Source: Saprospiraceae bacterium (lineage in GTDB: Bacteria; Bacteroidota; Bacteroidia; Chitinophagales; Saprospiraceae). Taken from it: a stretch of DNA of 64,000 nucleotides. This document shows, piece by piece, positions 9,546 through 19,140 of the stretch; positions within the stretch are counted from its first letter, which is position 1; the number at the start of each line of letters is the position of its first letter. Where the stretch lies: the NCBI GenBank assembly GCA_016714445.1, contig JADJNF010000009.1:124001-188000 (forward strand). The letters run 5' to 3'. The position numbers and the translations under genes are program-made. The notes beneath the pieces were generated by a model. That model was not told the origin of the DNA and did no database searches. It worked only from the letters and a program-made list of their open reading frames with translations.

Positions 9546-11204
9546 TTAAAATTTATATTCAACAGCAGGAGCTCCCGGTGCCAGTAAATCGTTATTAACT
9601 ACTTCAGATTCAGGAATCGGCAAATTGATATTTTCCGGTCTGAATGTGATTTTTCCTGTCCCATTAATATTCATTATGTATCCTTCCTTTGTTTTTTCGT
9701 CAGCTGCCCCAGAGGATTGATCACGGTAGAAGACATAATCTCTTTTTTGATTGGATAACATCTGAGTTACGGCAACAGGATCTCTGTAGAATGCACGTTT
9801 GATATCAAACCAATATAAAGATTCGAGCGCAAACTCCATCCGTCTCTCTTTCAATAAATCGGCAGACGAAATAACTGATGCATCCAATAATCCAGCTCTG
9901 CTCCTGATGGCATTGAAATATTGCAGAGCTCTCGCATCAGAAGTGGAAGACCCAGCCCCAATTGCTGCTTCAACATATATGAGATATACATCTGCCAATC
10001 TTAACAAATATTGATTGATAGCTGTAGCTTGATTTGTTGAAACTTTACCCGCATTATCTTCAGCACTACCTACCACATACTTTTTAAGTGCTGTCAAGGT
10101 AGGTGATGCGCTTTCAAGTTCTTTGCCAGTAGCATCTCTATTCACAATGAAATATTTGTAACCGCCATTTGCTTTATTAATTTCCGGATATACATCGTTG
10201 ACGTCCATATAGATTGCACTTTTACGTTTATCCGCTGGGTCTACTGCCTCCAGAAAATCCATAGTCATACATTTTCCTCCACCCCATGCTTCCGTGTTGC
10301 CGGTTATGATGCTAGATCTCGCCCAATTGGCTTGACGGCTATTGCCTTGGGAATAATTACCCTGCATCCATTGCATGGCGAACATAGATTCTGAATTATT
10401 ATTATGTTCGATTTTAAAAAGATCTGCATAATTTGGCATAAGTCTCAGCCCGCTATTCTCGATGACATCCTGAGACAATGATTTAGCTTTGATAAATAAG
10501 TCAGCTGAAGCCGTTGCATCTGTAACAAGGTTGTATTGCGCCATGGTGAGATAAACTTTAGACAATAATCCCTTTGCAGTCCAGGAAGTTGCTCTGCCAG
10601 GTTGATCAGAATTTGGTAGATTTGCCGCTGCGAATTCAAGATCTCTACGGATAAATTCATACACTGAATTACGTGTGTTTTTTGGCAGTTTAGTGTTGCC
10701 TGAGAGGATGATTTCAAGTGGGTTTTCTATAATCGGAACTTCACCAAAAAACTCAGACAACATATAATAAGCCATTGCTCTTACAAATCTTGCTTCGGCA
10801 ACTGCTCGCGTGATCACTGCATCACTAACATTACCTTTGGCAAAAACAGGCACATCATTGATGACTGAATTTGATTGATTCACTACTGCATACAGACCTC
10901 TCCAACCAGAATTGATATGTGCATTACCGGCGTTGTACGAATAATAAAAGAACTGACCTTCCTGATCCCATGTATGGTACAGATTACCAGCCAACTCTTC
11001 ACCAGCGGTCCAAAAAAATTTGTCATTAAAACTAAACCAAGGATTTGCATAAAGTACTGCTGTTGCCGCTTTTACATCCGCCTCAGATTTGTAATAATTG
11101 GCAACTGTGGGACCGTCCTGAACTGGAATGGTTGTAAAATCTTCACTACAGGATATAATTCCGAATAAAGGAAGTATCAATAAGTATTTGAATATATTCT
11201 TCAT
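9546..11204 (-). CDS. SusD/RagB family outer-membrane lipoprotein
   Basis: A 552-residue SusD homologue: lipoprotein signal ending GIISC (Cys at about 19), followed by the N-terminal SusD-like segment with the TPR-type helices (ARFVRAMAYYMLSEFFGEVPII near residue 140) and the C-terminal RagB/SusD segment with the conserved end IPESEVVNNDLL. SusD proteins cap the SusC barrel and deliver glycans into it. It is 27 bp downstream of susC on the same strand, the canonical order. Substrate, inferred from the locus, is a manno-oligosaccharide. Confidence 0.95.
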   Translation of the reverse strand: MKNIFKYLLILPLFGIISCSEDFTTIPVQDGPTVANYYKSEADVKAATAVLYANPWFSFNDKFFWTAGEELAGNLYHTWDQEGQFFYYSYNAGNAHINSGWRGLYAVVNQSNSVINDVPVFAKGNVSDAVITRAVAEARFVRAMAYYMLSEFFGEVPIIENPLEIILSGNTKLPKNTRNSVYEFIRRDLEFAAANLPNSDQPGRATSWTAKGLLSKVYLTMAQYNLVTDATASADLFIKAKSLSQDVIENSGLRLMPNYADLFKIEHNNNSESMFAMQWMQGNYSQGNSRQANWARSSIITGNTEAWGGGKCMTMDFLEAVDPADKRKSAIYMDVNDVYPEINKANGGYKYFIVNRDATGKELESASPTLTALKKYVVGSAEDNAGKVSTNQATAINQYLLRLADVYLIYVEAAIGAGSSTSDARALQYFNAIRSRAGLLDASVISSADLLKERRMEFALESLYWFDIKRAFYRDPVAVTQMLSNQKRDYVFYRDQSSGAADEKTKEGYIMNINGTGKITFRPENINLPIPESEVVNNDLLAPGAPAVEYKF

Positions 11205-11231
11205 TTTTTAAATATTTTATGTTTAAAGAAA

Positions 11232-14200
11232 TTAAAAGTCGACATCTAAACCGAATGTAAACATACGTGGGGTTGGATATCGACCCATATCTATATTCTG
11301 AGTTAATGAATTTTGATTAAAGGATCCTATTTCTGGATCATAGCCTGAATAATTTGTCCATAAGGCCAGGTTCTGCAAATTAGCATATACTTTCATTCTG
11401 GAAATACGCACTTTTCTGACCAATGATGTGGGTAACTCATATCCAATTTTGACGTTTTGTAATCTCAGGTAAGATCCATCTTCAATCCATCTGCTTGACA
11501 TTCGATTGTTTCTATTATTGTCTGTAGAAGTAGCCCGAGGGATTTTAGTACCTGGATTAGCCAGGACTACATTATCCGGATTTGTTTCAGAACCGGTTGG
11601 GTCCAGCAATTTGTATTGTGCCCTATCTATGACTGTTGAAGCTTGGTTTGCCCAGATACCAGTTTGGCCTTCAATGTTGACTCTTGAATAATTTAATATT
11701 TCAGCCCCATAAGATCCGGTAAAGAAAATACCCAACTCAACAGGACCTATATTAAATGTATTGTTGATTCCAAAACTAAAATCCGGGTTAGGATTTCCTA
11801 TGACAGCCTGATCTCTTGGATCAATGATGCCGTCTCGGTTTATATCCTTAAATTTAATATCCCCAATCCACACACCTGAATTTTTATCCACAAGATTACT
11901 GCCATGAGGTTTATTATCTGTTATGATTTTGTCTGAAATTTGTACAGCATGATCCAGGATATCTTGTTTGTTTTCAAAAATACCTTCTACTTCGTAACCC
12001 CAGAACATACCAAGAGGCTGTCCTACTCTGGTAGCAGTGGCTGTTTGGAATTCGCTATACCAATATAAGTTCCTGGTCAAAACTTTATCCGGTGAATCTA
12101 AAGCCAGAACTTCAGTTCTATTTTTGGTAAAGGTGATATCAGTTTTCCATGAAAAATTTTTATGACTAAAGTTGCGCGTGTTTAAAGATATATCGAAACC
12201 CTTATTGGACATTTCGCCGATATTTATGGTAGGGTCACCTAAACCTCCAAGATAATCTGGTAGATCTGCCAAAAGCAGCATGTCATACGTTACCTTGTTG
12301 TACAAATCGAAGCTGAAATTTAATTTATCATCCAAAACAGATACATCAATACCTGCATTTGTCTGGCGTGTTGTTTCCCAGCCTAATTTTGGATTGGCTA
12401 TGTATGTAGGTCTGTACGCTGTCCCAAAAGGGGTTTGTACAGGCGACATGATAGGTTCAAATAAACCAGGGGCTATATTTTCATTACCAGATAATCCCCA
12501 TGATGCACGCAACTTTAAGCTTGAGATAAACTTAGTATCCTTCAGGAAATTTTCCTCACTCACTCTCCATGCAAAAGCTGCTGAAGGGAAAGCAGACCAC
12601 TTGTTTCCCGGACCAAACTTAGAAGAAGCATCTTTACGATATGTTGCAGTCAACAAGTACTTTTCTTCAAAATTGTACATGACCCTGCCATAATAAGACA
12701 AAAGTGATGAAGCGCCTCTCCATGCTTCAGGTGCCCCGAGATAAGTACCTAAATCAATCAATTGAATATCATTAGATGGCAGGTTGATTACGGTAACTTG
12801 TGTCCCATCATATTTGCTCTTTTGTGCTTCTGTTCCGACCATAGCTACGAGACCATGTCTACCCATTTTTTTGTCATACGTCAGGTAATTTTTAGCAGCC
12901 CAAAAGAAACTATTTTCTTCCCTGTGTCTCAACTTATTTTCATTATTAATCACTACTCCCCACTTAAATGTAGGGTGGAATGCCGAACCTATACCATGAT
13001 TATTATCTATGCTGAATTCTGACTTGAATACAAGACCATCCAGCAACTTGATATCACCATAAACATTTGACATCAAACGTTGTCTCCCAAGTGTATTGTT
13101 GCGAATAAGCGCTGCAGCCACAGGGTTGTAATTACTTCCACCGAAAGTGCTGGTCGGACCATCATAATTGCCGTCTATGTCACGAACACTAACTGTAGGC
13201 ATCATGATCAATGATTGCAGGATAACACCATCTCCACCGTCATTTAATGTGATCTTTTCATTGGTTTTGGAAAACGCTAATGATGCACCTATTTTAAACC
13301 AGTTATTGACTTGATTATCAATGTTGATACGGGTAGAGATTCGATCAAAATTAGATCCGATAACCATTCCATCCTGCTTCATATATCCACCCATGATGGC
13401 ATAACTTGTTTTGTCGGTGCCACCTGTTACAGACAATTGATGGCTGTATGACCCTGCATCCTGAAAAATTTCTTTTTGCCAATCTGTTCCTGCACCTAAT
13501 AAAGATGGATCTGCTAGTCGTTGATCGGGCTGCTGACCAACTTCAGAAACAATCTGATTGTTGTATGCTGCAAACTCCCTCATATCCATCATGTCTAATC
13601 TCCTTTGAAGCGTCTGAAGACCATAATAAGTATTATATGAAATTTTTGATTCTCCTTTTCTACCTCGTTTTGTGGTGATAAGTATGACGCCATTGGCTCC
13701 ACGTGTTCCGTAAATTGCCGTAGCAGATGCGTCTTTCAACACTTCAATACTTTGGATGTCATTGGGGCTAATGGCAGCCAGTGGATTGACAATATTTTGA
13801 CCATTGGCTCCACCAGCCCAATCAAATCCGGTGGTCTGGGCACCCCCACCCCCAAATGGCAGACCATCAATAACATAAAGTGGTTCATTGGACAATGAAA
13901 TGGAATTGGCGCCACGAATTCTGATACTCGCTGCGCCGCCCGGTTGGCCTGAGTTTTGGGTGACTTGTACACCTGCTACCCTACCTTGCAGTGCCTGATC
14001 CAAATTGGTGGTAAGTGATGTTCGTAGTTGATCGCCATTAACAGATGAGACAGATCCTGTAAGATCGGATTTTTTGGCTGTACCATATCCGATAAGGATG
14101 ATGTCATCTAATACATTTGCTGCGGTTTTCAATTCAATATTGACCACTGTCTGGAATTCAATCAAAACATTCTGGCTATCAAATCCTGTATATGAAAAAA

Positions 14201-14438
14201 CGAGCGTTTCTCCCTTTTTCACATCTATGGAATAATTGCCATCAATATCAGAGATGGTACCCCGGTCTGAAGTACCCTGTACTAAAATATTGACACCAAT
14301 TAAGGATTCTCCTTCTTCAGAAGTAACTTTTCCTGTCAAAACACGCATTTGTGCCTGAATGGTGGAAGATCCGAACATCAATAAGATGGGGATCACGATT
14401 TGTTTTAGAAATTTGAAGTGTACACGTAATGTGATCAT
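11232..14438 (-). CDS. SusC/RagA family TonB-linked outer-membrane transporter
   Basis: A 1068-residue TonB-dependent transporter. After a signal peptide (cleavage near IQAQ, residue 29) comes a carboxypeptidase-regulatory-like beta-sandwich (VLTGKVTSEEGESLIGVNI, about 33-115), the SusC plug with IGYGTAKKSDLTGSVSSV and the motif IRIRGANSIS...PLYVIDGLPF, and a long beta-barrel ending in FTFGLDVDF, with a terminal aromatic residue as expected for Bam-inserted barrels. It imports oligosaccharides bound by SusD, powered by TonB-ExbBD. It is the first gene of the minus-strand unit; the 660-bp region in front contains palindromic and repeated motifs that may be operators. Confidence 0.95.
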   Translation of the reverse strand: MITLRVHFKFLKQIVIPILLMFGSSTIQAQMRVLTGKVTSEEGESLIGVNILVQGTSDRGTISDIDGNYSIDVKKGETLVFSYTGFDSQNVLIEFQTVVNIELKTAANVLDDIILIGYGTAKKSDLTGSVSSVNGDQLRTSLTTNLDQALQGRVAGVQVTQNSGQPGGAASIRIRGANSISLSNEPLYVIDGLPFGGGGAQTTGFDWAGGANGQNIVNPLAAISPNDIQSIEVLKDASATAIYGTRGANGVILITTKRGRKGESKISYNTYYGLQTLQRRLDMMDMREFAAYNNQIVSEVGQQPDQRLADPSLLGAGTDWQKEIFQDAGSYSHQLSVTGGTDKTSYAIMGGYMKQDGMVIGSNFDRISTRINIDNQVNNWFKIGASLAFSKTNEKITLNDGGDGVILQSLIMMPTVSVRDIDGNYDGPTSTFGGSNYNPVAAALIRNNTLGRQRLMSNVYGDIKLLDGLVFKSEFSIDNNHGIGSAFHPTFKWGVVINNENKLRHREENSFFWAAKNYLTYDKKMGRHGLVAMVGTEAQKSKYDGTQVTVINLPSNDIQLIDLGTYLGAPEAWRGASSLLSYYGRVMYNFEEKYLLTATYRKDASSKFGPGNKWSAFPSAAFAWRVSEENFLKDTKFISSLKLRASWGLSGNENIAPGLFEPIMSPVQTPFGTAYRPTYIANPKLGWETTRQTNAGIDVSVLDDKLNFSFDLYNKVTYDMLLLADLPDYLGGLGDPTINIGEMSNKGFDISLNTRNFSHKNFSWKTDITFTKNRTEVLALDSPDKVLTRNLYWYSEFQTATATRVGQPLGMFWGYEVEGIFENKQDILDHAVQISDKIITDNKPHGSNLVDKNSGVWIGDIKFKDINRDGIIDPRDQAVIGNPNPDFSFGINNTFNIGPVELGIFFTGSYGAEILNYSRVNIEGQTGIWANQASTVIDRAQYKLLDPTGSETNPDNVVLANPGTKIPRATSTDNNRNNRMSSRWIEDGSYLRLQNVKIGYELPTSLVRKVRISRMKVYANLQNLALWTNYSGYDPEIGSFNQNSLTQNIDMGRYPTPRMFTFGLDVDF

Positions 14439-14522
14439 GTGACTTTTGGTTTAATGATTAATAATGTTTTGGTTGGTAAGACGCCTTTATTATTATTATC
14501 AAAAAAACCGATTCAATTGGTT

Positions 14523-14536
14523 ACCAAATATTTGGT
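14523..14536. promoter_or_regulatory. Perfect palindrome ACCAAATATTTGGT, candidate operator for susC
   Basis: The 14-bp sequence equals its own reverse complement. It lies 85 bp upstream of the susC start codon, between it and the possible -7 element TATTTTTG (minus strand, 14561-14568), and is extended by TTTGGTTGG, which recurs at 14468-14476. A dimeric regulator could bind here; the regulator is unknown, although an AraC-type gene lies at the end of the divergent unit. AraC sites are usually direct rather than inverted repeats, so that link is weak. Confidence 0.4.
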
Positions 14537-14688
14537 TGGTTGGCTTTTCTGATAAAAAAACAAAAATATCCTATCAATATATCTTCATTTAATATGCTGA
14601 TTTACATTATTTTAGTGCGACAAAACATGTACATGAACATATTAAATTTGATAACATAAAATTAACGGTTAACGGACATACGGACTAG

Positions 14689-14722
14689 TACTATTTTATC
14701 AAAATGTTTAATAAATTTCACT
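14689..14722. repeat. Direct repeat copy A in the divergent mannan promoter region
   Basis: 34 bp starting TACTATTT and ending AATAAATTTCACT. It matches copy B (15064-15097) at 29 of 34 positions in the same orientation, 375 bp away. It lies about 250 bp upstream of susC. It may be a shared regulator-binding site or a remnant of a segmental duplication. Confidence 0.65.
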
Positions 14723-14864
14723 AAAATCAAATATTCTTTTTCTAATCATAAAACATTCTCCAAGTTCGCCACATTATATACTGTAATTTCAACACAATTC
14801 ACTTCTTTATTTTTAAACAATTTAACAAATAACTCAAAATCAATAAGTTAAATGAATGTGATGT

Positions 14865-14906
14865 GAGAAATGAGCTAGGAGAATTAAGAGATGAGTTTGC
14901 TTGGAT
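14865..14906 (+). repeat. GA-rich dispersed repeat, copy 1
   Basis: The segment GAGAAATGAGCTAGGAG...TTTGCTTGGAT is closely similar, with small gaps, to 18891-18931 just after the GH26 gene. Such GAGATGAG-type sequences recur as noncoding filler in Bacteroidota genomes. The two copies flank the DUF5060-GH26 gene pair. Confidence 0.5.
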
Positions 14907-15063
14907 GGCAGAGGAACAAGTATATTATAAAAACCATGAACAACCATTCATTGAGCAAATCATTCAGTCAATTACAAAAGAGCAAAAATCAACTAATATC
15001 TATGTATTTTGGTGGTCTGGCCGATCACTAGATCACTTGATCACTCCATACCTGCCTACCTAA

Positions 15064-15097
15064 TACTATTTCGTCAAAATATGAAATAAATTTCACT
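15064..15097. repeat. Direct repeat copy B in the divergent mannan promoter region
   Basis: 34 bp, TACTATTT...AATAAATTTCACT, 29/34 identical to copy A. It ends 117 bp before the chosen ATG (15214) of the DUF5060 hydrolase; the end of the repeat merges into TCACTTTG, one mismatch from a TAnnTTTG element, so it may overlap the promoter of that unit. Confidence 0.65.
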
Positions 15098-15213
15098 TTG
15101 TTGTGGTGTTTTGTCGGATTGATATAACTTTATCCTATCGACTTATAGATCATAGTGTAATCTTTTATTTCATAAGTCTCGTTATTTTCATCGTTAGCCA
15201 CAACTTGTTCATT

Positions 15214-17664
15214 ATGTTGACATACATTATTATTAGCTATTTCAGGAAGGTAAGAAAAAAAAATGTAGCATTTCTATGGGTATTTCTTGCTTTTTGCTCT
15301 GCAGCTTATGGGCAAAATATCGATCTGCTGAGTGCTATTATTAATACCAATGAAGCAGCAAAATATCAAAAAGTAGAATGGACCATCCAAATTACTAGCC
15401 TTCCAATTGTCAACCCTTACGACTACGATGAAATAAATATTAAAACAACATTGGTCTCTCCTTCTGGCAAAGAAAAAGAAATAGATGGTTTTTTTATGCA
15501 GGATTTTAATCTCAATGAAACCAACGGAAATCTGACTCCTATTAATCAAGGTGTATTCAAAATCAGGTTTAGTCCTGATGAAATAGGTACTTGGAATTAT
15601 ACCATCCGCGTGGACTCAAAATACGGAAGTGATCAGCTGGCACCTGCCAGTTTTACTTGTACAGATAGTGCAAATAAAGGATTTATCAGAGTTTCACCGG
15701 CCAATTATCTGCACTATGATGATGGTAGTCAATACATTCCCATAGGCTATAATGTTGCCTGGCATAATAATAATCCCGTATTCAATTATACTACTTGGTT
15801 GTCAAAACTGAGTGCTGTGGGTGGCAATTTTTACCGATTGTGGATGCCGCATTGGGGACTTGGTATGGAATGGCGAAATGGCAATGGATACTCGGGATTG
15901 AGAAAATACAAGGAAACCAATATGGCTTATTTAGATTGGCTTGTCGAATACTCTGAAGAAAAAAATATGGGTATTATGTTGTGTATTCAGCATCATGGAC
16001 AAGTATCAACCAATGTTAATCCCAACTGGAGCGAATCTCCCTACAATGTTGCCAATGGTGGACCTTGTGCCACGACAGCAGATTTTTTTACCAATCAAAT
16101 AGCAAAAAACCACACAAAAAATAGACTAAAATACATCTTGGCCAGATGGGGCTACAGTACAAGTATCATGTCATGGGAACTGTTTAACGAGGTCAACTGG
16201 ACAGACAATGCCGTAGCGATAGAATCATCTGTGGCATCATGGCATGCAGAAATGGCTTCTTTCATCAAAGAAAATGACGTCTATGGTCACTTAGTCACCA
16301 CAAGTACTGCAAGTGAAGATTATGGTAAAGAAATATGGAATAATCCAGATATAGACTTCACGCAAAGCCATATTTATATCAATAATGAAAATATAGAAAG
16401 AGCCATCGTCTCATCATCCAAACAACGTTTAAAAGAATTTGAAAAACCTACGCTTATGGGTGAATTTGGTCTTGGAGACAATGCCAATCTCTCAAATATT
16501 GATGCTGATGGCGTACATATTCACAATACAATATGGGCATCATTATTCAGTGGTGCGATGGGTACGGCCATGAGTTGGTGGTGGGACAATTATATCGAAC
16601 CCAACGATTTGTATTTTCATTTCAAACCTATCGCTTCATCTGCTGCCAAGATCGATTTCTTAAAAAAAGATTTACAAGTAGGTGATGCTATTGTGCAAAA
16701 TGCTCCCGGTGATCTTTCATTTTCTACTGCATTGGGTTGGGGAGAAAAAGCTGCTGATGCGGTCATTTCTGTAAAAATAGGTAATACTTATAGAAATGTA
16801 CCGCCGTTTAGTACTTTCCTTTATGGCAGTCAGTGGAATACACAATTTCGATCTCCGCCAACCTTCGAGATAGATCATCCACAAGCATCACAATTAGTCA
16901 TCACAACAGGTAGTGGCACTGGAAATATGCCTATCATGGCTGTATATATCGACAATATATTGGTACTCAACAAAGCAGCCACTGTCAATACTAAATATTC
17001 TGTCAATATTCCACCTGGCAAACACTTGGTCAAGATAGATAATATCGGTACGGATTGGATCAATGTGTCGTCTTTTGCTTTTGTGGGTCTAGGAAGTTCT
17101 ATCGATATTTACACACTCAAATCACCCGCTAAAGACTTCGCAAGTGGATGGGTCTTTAACAACAAATATGTACATACTTCTCTCAACCTACCCAATGCTA
17201 TATCAAATGCAAAAGTGAGTGCTACTGATTTTACAGATGGATTGTATGATGTTGTTTGGTATGATTGCCTGGAGTTTGACACAATTTCTAGTATGCAAGC
17301 GACCGTGACCAATGGGATTTTAGCGTTTGATATTCCATTTTTGTCTTGGGATGCGGTGTTTACTGCTACGATAAATAAAGGACCAACTGCCACAAAAGAT
17401 ATCATTCCATTGACGTACAAAGTTTATCCAAATCCAGTGATTTCAGGTCAACAAATAAACCTTTCATCTGAAAATCAACTGAATCAAAAAAACTTGGTGA
17501 CACTTTTTGACAATGTGGGCAAAATGTTACATCAAGAGCAGATTACCTTAACTAATGGAAGCGCAAATCTGTTAATTCCTTCAGGTCTAAATACGTCATT
17601 GTATTGGCTACATATTAAAGCCAATAACCAAGCAAAGACCATTCCGATCATCATTCAAAAATAA
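15214..17664 (+). CDS. DUF5060 plus GH5-like (clan A) glycoside hydrolase with T9SS sorting domain
   Basis: An 816-residue secreted hydrolase from the ATG at 15214; an earlier GTG at 15103 would add 37 residues before the signal region and is not preferred. The signal hydrophobic core VAFLWVFLAFCSAAYG follows a basic stretch. Next is a DUF5060 beta-sandwich (about 25-110), then a TIM-barrel domain with YIPIGYNVAWH, the acid/base candidate Glu326 in WELFNEVNW and nucleophile candidate Glu417 in LMGEFGLGD, a jelly-roll-like segment, and a C-terminal T9SS type A sorting domain (VYPNPVISGQ...IPIIIQK). The NEV in place of the usual NEP of GH5 is notable, so the exact family is uncertain. It is 9 bp upstream of the nearest ATG of the GH26 frame and divergent from susC; endo-acting mannan or glucomannan hydrolysis is the likely role. 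Confidence 0.82.
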   Translation: MLTYIIISYFRKVRKKNVAFLWVFLAFCSAAYGQNIDLLSAIINTNEAAKYQKVEWTIQITSLPIVNPYDYDEINIKTTLVSPSGKEKEIDGFFMQDFNLNETNGNLTPINQGVFKIRFSPDEIGTWNYTIRVDSKYGSDQLAPASFTCTDSANKGFIRVSPANYLHYDDGSQYIPIGYNVAWHNNNPVFNYTTWLSKLSAVGGNFYRLWMPHWGLGMEWRNGNGYSGLRKYKETNMAYLDWLVEYSEEKNMGIMLCIQHHGQVSTNVNPNWSESPYNVANGGPCATTADFFTNQIAKNHTKNRLKYILARWGYSTSIMSWELFNEVNWTDNAVAIESSVASWHAEMASFIKENDVYGHLVTTSTASEDYGKEIWNNPDIDFTQSHIYINNENIERAIVSSSKQRLKEFEKPTLMGEFGLGDNANLSNIDADGVHIHNTIWASLFSGAMGTAMSWWWDNYIEPNDLYFHFKPIASSAAKIDFLKKDLQVGDAIVQNAPGDLSFSTALGWGEKAADAVISVKIGNTYRNVPPFSTFLYGSQWNTQFRSPPTFEIDHPQASQLVITTGSGTGNMPIMAVYIDNILVLNKAATVNTKYSVNIPPGKHLVKIDNIGTDWINVSSFAFVGLGSSIDIYTLKSPAKDFASGWVFNNKYVHTSLNLPNAISNAKVSATDFTDGLYDVVWYDCLEFDTISSMQATVTNGILAFDIPFLSWDAVFTATINKGPTATKDIIPLTYKVYPNPVISGQQINLSSENQLNQKNLVTLFDNVGKMLHQEQITLTNGSANLLIPSGLNTSLYWLHIKANNQAKTIPIIIQK

Positions 17665-17793
17665 GCGTTTTATATGTCATTTCATCTCAATTTACCCATC
17701 CTAAATCCTTCCCTTAAAATGGAAGGACTTTTGAATCCCATTAAAAAGATAAGTCCTGTACATCTATTAGCTTTTCTAAATAATGGCGTTTTT

Positions 17794-18897
17794 ATGGTTC
17801 TTAAATTCATTATATCTCTAACGATCATATCCCTATTTGCTTTCGAAAGTAATGCTCAAGTCAATCCAAAGGCCAATAAAGAAACCAAAAACCTATATCG
17901 CAACTTATCTACACTTCCCAATGGAAATTTTTTATTTGGGCATCAAGATGATTTGGCTTATGGCATAGGATGGCGACACGAGTTCGGTAGGTCAGATGTC
18001 AAGGAATGTACAGGCGCTTATCCGGCAGTATTTGGATGGGATATCGCAGGATTAGAAAAAGATAGCCCTAAAAATATTGATGGCATACCATTCGACTATA
18101 TGAAAAAACTGATTATCAAAGGATATGAGGAAGGTGGCATCCATACTATTAGTTGGCATATGGACAATCCTGCTTCACGCAAACATTCATGGGATACGAC
18201 TCGTGCTGTTTTTACCATCATACCTGGTGGCATTCATCATCAGTGGTACAAAGACCAACTAGACAAAGTAGCTGATTTTTTAGATGATCTGAAAGTTGGT
18301 TTTATATTCAAAAAACACATTCCCATCTTGTTACGCCCATTTCACGAACATACAGGCAAGTGGTTTTGGTGGGGAAAAGGCAACTGTACAGCGGAAGAAT
18401 ATAAAGCGTTATACACATTTACTTATACCTATCTTGTAAAAGAAAAAGGACTCAACAATTTGCTTTTTGCATACTCACCAGATATTTTCGAAACAAAGGA
18501 CCAATACCTGGAGTTTTACCCCGGCGATGAATATGTAGATCTGCTGGGCATCGATGATTATCATGATGTAGGTCTGAATGGCAAGATAGAAGACCTGACA
18601 AGAAGATTGGTCATGCTTGGTGAAATAGCTCGATCCAAAAACAAACCTTACGCCATCACAGAGACAGGATTTGAAGCCATTCCACAGGCAGAATGGTGGA
18701 CGACCAAACTACTCAAAGGCATCATGGCTAATGAGGTATCTCGTGGTATATCCTACGTATTGGTCTGGCGCAATGACAATCCCAAACACCACTACGCAGC
18801 ACACAAAGGTCATATGAGTGAAACGGATTTTATAGAATTTAAAAACATGCCTAATGTCTTGTTTTGCGGGGAAACTAAAAATATGTATAAGAGATGA
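17794..18897 (+). CDS. GH26 endo-beta-1,4-mannanase
   Basis: A clear GH26 mannanase. The ATG at 17794 is chosen because it starts directly at a signal peptide (MVLKFIISLTIISLFAFESNAQ region); an ATG at 17674 in the same frame would put 40 residues in front of it. In the 367-residue form the acid/base is Glu185 (RPFHEHTGKWFWWG) and the nucleophile Glu290 (AITETGFE); FLFGHQDD near residue 47 and TISWHMDNP near 118 are also typical. No T9SS tail is present, so the enzyme is probably periplasmic or released by another route. In B. fragilis a GH26 of this type releases mannobiose, which fits the symporter, epimerase and GH130 genes on the other strand. Confidence 0.93.
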   Translation: MVLKFIISLTIISLFAFESNAQVNPKANKETKNLYRNLSTLPNGNFLFGHQDDLAYGIGWRHEFGRSDVKECTGAYPAVFGWDIAGLEKDSPKNIDGIPFDYMKKLIIKGYEEGGIHTISWHMDNPASRKHSWDTTRAVFTIIPGGIHHQWYKDQLDKVADFLDDLKVGFIFKKHIPILLRPFHEHTGKWFWWGKGNCTAEEYKALYTFTYTYLVKEKGLNNLLFAYSPDIFETKDQYLEFYPGDEYVDLLGIDDYHDVGLNGKIEDLTRRLVMLGEIARSKNKPYAITETGFEAIPQAEWWTTKLLKGIMANEVSRGISYVLVWRNDNPKHHYAAHKGHMSETDFIEFKNMPNVLFCGETKNMYKR

Positions 18898-18931
18898 GTT
18901 GGGAGAGTTGAGTTATGAGATTTGCTTGGAT
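18891..18931 (+). repeat. GA-rich dispersed repeat, copy 2
   Basis: Starts in the last codons of the GH26 gene (stop 18895-18897) and reads GAGATGAGTTGGGAGAG...TTTGCTTGGAT. Similar to copy 1 at 14865-14906. Noncoding apart from the overlap with the GH26 stop. Confidence 0.5.
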
Positions 18932-19140
18932 TGCCATAAGCTACGAGCTGCTAAAGTATAGGCCTATAAAATTTTCAAATTAGGAAAATCAATCTATGGA
19001 CTTAAGAGTGTTCCATATAATTTTTGCATGTAACTTTTTTATAATCACAACAGCAATTTCAAATTTTAAACGTTGTTAACTTAAAGGCTATTATATTTTC
19101 TTGTGTTTCAATTTTATTGGGTATTTCACATTTTTCATCG

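Larger units (their letters stand above)
14439..15213. other. Divergent regulatory region between susC and the plus-strand hydrolase genes
   Basis: This 775-bp stretch separates the two arms of the mannan locus. It holds a 14-bp perfect palindrome (14523-14536), TTTTGGTT copies at 14444-14451 and 14467-14474 with a related TTTGGTTGG at 14531-14539, a possible minus-strand -7 element (14561-14568), two copies of a 34-bp direct repeat (14689-14722 and 15064-15097) and a degenerate GA-rich repeat (14865-14906). The open frame at 14863-15063 within it is not considered a gene because its first half is that repeat. Confidence 0.6.

Noticed and set aside
14863..15063. 66-codon plus-strand open frame between susC and the hydrolase gene
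   Set aside because: Its first half is the GA-rich noncoding repeat that also occurs after the GH26 gene; there is no signal, motif or spacing to support a gene.
15103..15213. GTG start giving 37 extra residues for the DUF5060 hydrolase
   Set aside because: The added residues precede the basic and hydrophobic signal region and overlap the repeat B promoter area; the ATG at 15214 fits better.
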